Positions 5,305 through 7,373 of a DNA stretch of 7,373 bases are shown here, in pieces. The position numbers and the translations under genes were made by a program. Position 1 is the first letter of the stretch. Every line of letters starts with the position of its first letter. The stretch is from Chitinophagaceae bacterium (GTDB taxonomy: Bacteria > Bacteroidota > Bacteroidia > Chitinophagales > Chitinophagaceae), in NCBI GenBank assembly GCA_947378615.1, contig CANCKV010000147.1, forward strand, positions 1 to 7,373. Direction: 5' to 3'. The notes below the pieces were generated by a model, which searched no databases, was not told the DNA's origin, and worked only from the letters and a program-made list of their open reading frames with translations.

Positions 5305-6129
5305 ATGTTTCCAGAATATTTGAGTAATTTATTTAGTAATCAATCATACAATCCAGATAATTTTTTTCTTATTGCAGGTCCTTGTGTAGTAGAAGGAGAA
5401 GAAGTCGTGATGGAAATTGCTGAAAAGGTCTCAACCATTTGTAAGAGATTGGAGATACCTTATGTCTTTAAGGCTAGTTATCGTAAGGCAAACCGAACAA
5501 GTGCAAATTCATTTACAGGATTAGGTGATACAATAGGTTTAGATTTGATTAAGAAGGTTGGTGAAAAGTTTGATTTACCAACTACTTCTGATGTTCATTC
5601 TGCAGAAGAAGCCACTCTTGCTGCCAAATATGTTGATATTCTTCAAATACCCGCTTTTCTTTGTCGTCAAACTGACTTGTTGCTTGCTGCTGCAGAAACA
5701 GGGAAGATTGTAAATGTAAAGAAAGGACAGTTTCTTAGTGGTCCTTCTATGAAGTTTGCAGTTGAGAAAATTCAAAAAGCAGGTAATCATCAAGTCATGT
5801 TGACCGAACGTGGAACCACTTTTGGTTATCAGGATTTAGTGGTTGATTACCGAAATATTACTTGGATGAAAGAACAGAATGTTCCTGTCATCATGGACTG
5901 TACACATAGTCTTCAACAACCTAATCAAACTACAGGAGTAACGGGGGGAAATCCTCAATTAATAAGTACAATTGCGAAAGCTGCAATAGCTACAGGAGTG
6001 GATGGTTTATTTATTGAAACACATCCTAATCCATCTGTAGCCTTAAGTGATGGAGCAAATATGTTGCGTTTGGATTTATTAGAAGATTTGTTGGTACAAT
6101 TACTTCGTATTAGGAAAGCGATAATTTAG
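5305..6129 (+). CDS. kdsA: 3-deoxy-8-phosphooctulonate synthase, metal-dependent class
   Basis: KdsA condenses phosphoenolpyruvate with D-arabinose 5-phosphate to Kdo 8-phosphate, the committed step to the Kdo of LPS. The 274 aa match the family length and cover the TIM barrel. Seen: IAGPCVVE (23-30), FKASYRKANRTS (55-66) with K56, TSDVH (94-98), DILQIPAFLCRQTDLL (111-126), KKGQF (139-143), LTERGTTFGY (166-175), DCTHSLQQP (198-206), ETHPNP (238-243) and LSDGAN (247-252). C27, H201, E238 and D249 have exactly the spacing of the Aquifex aeolicus metal ligands C11, H185, E222 and D233, so this is the metal-dependent class; the E. coli enzyme has Asn in place of the Cys. The ATG at 5305 gives a normal 22-residue lead-in. 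The gene converges on the methyltransferase gene downstream. No kdsB, kdsC or kdsD is in the window. Confidence 0.97.
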   Translation: MFPEYLSNLFSNQSYNPDNFFLIAGPCVVEGEEVVMEIAEKVSTICKRLEIPYVFKASYRKANRTSANSFTGLGDTIGLDLIKKVGEKFDLPTTSDVHSAEEATLAAKYVDILQIPAFLCRQTDLLLAAAETGKIVNVKKGQFLSGPSMKFAVEKIQKAGNHQVMLTERGTTFGYQDLVVDYRNITWMKEQNVPVIMDCTHSLQQPNQTTGVTGGNPQLISTIAKAAIATGVDGLFIETHPNPSVALSDGANMLRLDLLEDLLVQLLRIRKAII

Positions 6130-6131
6130 AT

Positions 6132-6208
6132 ATGAATTATAAGTGTTGAGTTATGAGTGTTCGATATTTATAGTTTGAACCCATAACTCATAACTCATAT
6201 TTCATCAC
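6132..6208. terminator. Bidirectional hairpin made of 7-nt repeats between convergent genes
   Basis: A perfect 12-bp stem TGAGTTATGAGT (6147-6158) / ACTCATAACTCA (6186-6197) has a 27-nt loop in which GTTC (6159-6162) and GAAC (6177-6180) can pair further. Both arms are heptamer arrays: units at 6132, 6139, 6146 and 6153 (ATGAGTG-like) and at 6182, 6189, 6196 and 6203 (CATAACT-like). It fills the whole space between the kdsA stop and the convergent gene's stop and could end transcription from both sides, although neither strand has a long T-run directly after the stem. Confidence 0.6.
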
Positions 6209-7153
6209 TTATTTGATTATTTTATAGCACCATCTTTTCAATTTTCCTTCAAAATCGAATGCAGTTGTAGCCTTTGTAATGTCTTTTATGGAAGTTGCCT
6301 TTATTGAGGTAGTATCTAACTCAAAGCGAGTGAAGTTGGTACTAAAATAAATGATCCCACCCTCGGTTGTTGCAGCTAAAACATCATTCAATAATTCAAC
6401 GTGGTCTCGTTGAATATCTAAAAAATCTTTCATACGCTTACTATTGCTAAAAGTAGGAGGGTCAATTATGGTTAAATCAAAGCTTTCAGGGGGTAATGTT
6501 TTGAGATATTGTTTTACATCAGCATGTATAAAAAAGTGTTTATCATCATCATTAAGTCGATTCAATGCTAAGTTTTGTTCAGCCCAAGTAAGATAGGTCT
6601 TAGATAAATCAACTGTAGTAACTGTCTTTGCGTTTCCAGCAGCTGCATAAACAGAAAAAGACCCTGTATAAGCAAATAAGTTCAGTATTCTTTTTCCTTC
6701 CGATTCATTTCGCACCATTTGTCGGGTTATTCTATGGTCGAGAAATAGCCCTGTATCCAAATAATCTGTAAGATTTACTAGGAATTGTAATCCTTGCTCG
6801 GTTACTTGGATATATTCTGCTTTTATATCTGTTTTAGCATATTGATCCAATCTGTTTGCCTTTCTTTTTCTTTGTTTTATAAATACATTTTCATCAGTAA
6901 CAGGCAATATCTGACAAATTATTTCCACACATTCTTCTAGCCAATCTTCGTGTTCTTCATCTGTCATTCCATGTCTGCGTAGGTATTCGGCTAGATAAAC
7001 CTTATCTTGATACAATTCAATACAAAAGGGGAATTCTGGAAGGTCGTGATCATAAACTCGATAACAAGTAATGTTTTGACGAATTGCCTGTTTACTTTTA
7101 TGCTTATAAACCTTTGATAGGCGATTATAAAACATGACTTGTTTCTCATTCAT
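6209..7153 (-). CDS. RlmK-like class I SAM-dependent methyltransferase
   Basis: The protein aligns by eye with the C-terminal RlmK half of E. coli RlmL (RlmKL), which makes m7G2069 in 23S rRNA. By residue from the ATG at 7153: an N-terminal RNA-binding-like part with CYRVYDHDLPEFP (30-42); LVNLTDYLDTGLFLDHRITR (125-144); the SAM-binding motif ILNLFAYTGSFSVYAAAG (156-173) with the acidic TTVDLS (179-184); the catalytic-type loop DPPTFSNSKRM (231-241); and DIQRDHVELL. The THUMP and RlmL half is absent, so it is a stand-alone RlmK-type enzyme; the exact rRNA target is inferred. The ATG at 7153 is chosen because MNEKQVMFYNRL leads directly into the conserved part. The frame is open to an ATG at 7180 that would add nine residues; Met at 7135 is another option. 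No Shine-Dalgarno sequence supports any of them. Confidence 0.88.
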   Translation of the reverse strand: MNEKQVMFYNRLSKVYKHKSKQAIRQNITCYRVYDHDLPEFPFCIELYQDKVYLAEYLRRHGMTDEEHEDWLEECVEIICQILPVTDENVFIKQRKRKANRLDQYAKTDIKAEYIQVTEQGLQFLVNLTDYLDTGLFLDHRITRQMVRNESEGKRILNLFAYTGSFSVYAAAGNAKTVTTVDLSKTYLTWAEQNLALNRLNDDDKHFFIHADVKQYLKTLPPESFDLTIIDPPTFSNSKRMKDFLDIQRDHVELLNDVLAATTEGGIIYFSTNFTRFELDTTSIKATSIKDITKATTAFDFEGKLKRWCYKIIK

Positions 7154-7373
7154 TTCGCAAAAATAGGGGAGGAGTCCCATTAAAAAAGGTCGTTATAATA
7201 ATAAATCAAATCTGAAAATGATGGATATAATTTGTTCGCTTTAAACCACATGTTTATCTCCTGTTGATATACCAAAAGTGAGCAGAAAATAACTAAATTA
7301 AATGTTGAAACTAAGAGTATAAATAAAATAAGTTATAGGACACTTCTAAAATACAGTTCTCTAGCCTTGATTT

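Noticed and set aside
7158..7165. Minus-strand TATTTTTG (-7 box) between the two possible methyltransferase starts
   Set aside because: It fits TAnnTTTG but has no TTTG about 20 bases upstream and would start transcription almost on the ATG at 7153; one 8-mer in AT-rich DNA is not enough.
7181..7373. Gene or RNA at the right edge
   Set aside because: Only short open stretches reach the edge (about 20 codons on the minus strand); no start, motif, terminator or full promoter was seen.

Overview
The window looks like chromosomal housekeeping DNA from a Gram-negative member of the Bacteroidota. The evidence is an AT-rich composition, protein sequences that resemble Bacteroidota/Chitinophagales-type homologs (AccD, GlgB, Cys-rich Rrf2, stand-alone RlmK-like methyltransferase), no convincing Shine-Dalgarno sequences before the genes, and two matches to the Bacteroidota sigma-A -7 box TAnnTTTG. 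KdsA implies an LPS outer membrane. The order or genus cannot be fixed from this sequence alone.

Layout. 1-151: AT-rich leader, no gene. 152-1078 (+): accD, ended by a hairpin terminator. 1184-1627 (+): smpB. 1628-2357: a 730-base gap without a protein gene, holding a possible smpB terminator, a 15-bp palindrome, a consensus Bacteroidota promoter, a strong intrinsic terminator about 145 nt further on (together a candidate small RNA or attenuated leader) and two inverted repeats. 2358-4430 (+): glgB with a lysine-rich N-terminal extension. 4659-5075 (+): a Cys-rich Rrf2-family regulator. 5305-6129 (+): kdsA of the metal-dependent class. 6209-7153 (-): an RlmK-like methyltransferase convergent with kdsA. 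7181-7373: nothing recognisable.

The genes do not form an evident pathway or operon: fatty-acid synthesis (accD), ribosome rescue (smpB), glycogen branching (glgB), a probable metal or redox-sensing regulator, Kdo synthesis (kdsA) and a probable rRNA methylase. Each is separated by 80 to 730 bases, mostly with terminator-like structures between, so they are probably mostly separate transcripts.

The most unusual signals are non-coding. First, short degenerate arrays with a 7-nt period occur at most gene boundaries. They are C-free after stop codons and nearly G-free before start codons, read on each gene's own transcript strand. Second, the smpB-glgB gap holds a promoter-terminator pair with no ORF between. 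No defence system, mobile element, CRISPR array or tRNA/rRNA gene was seen.
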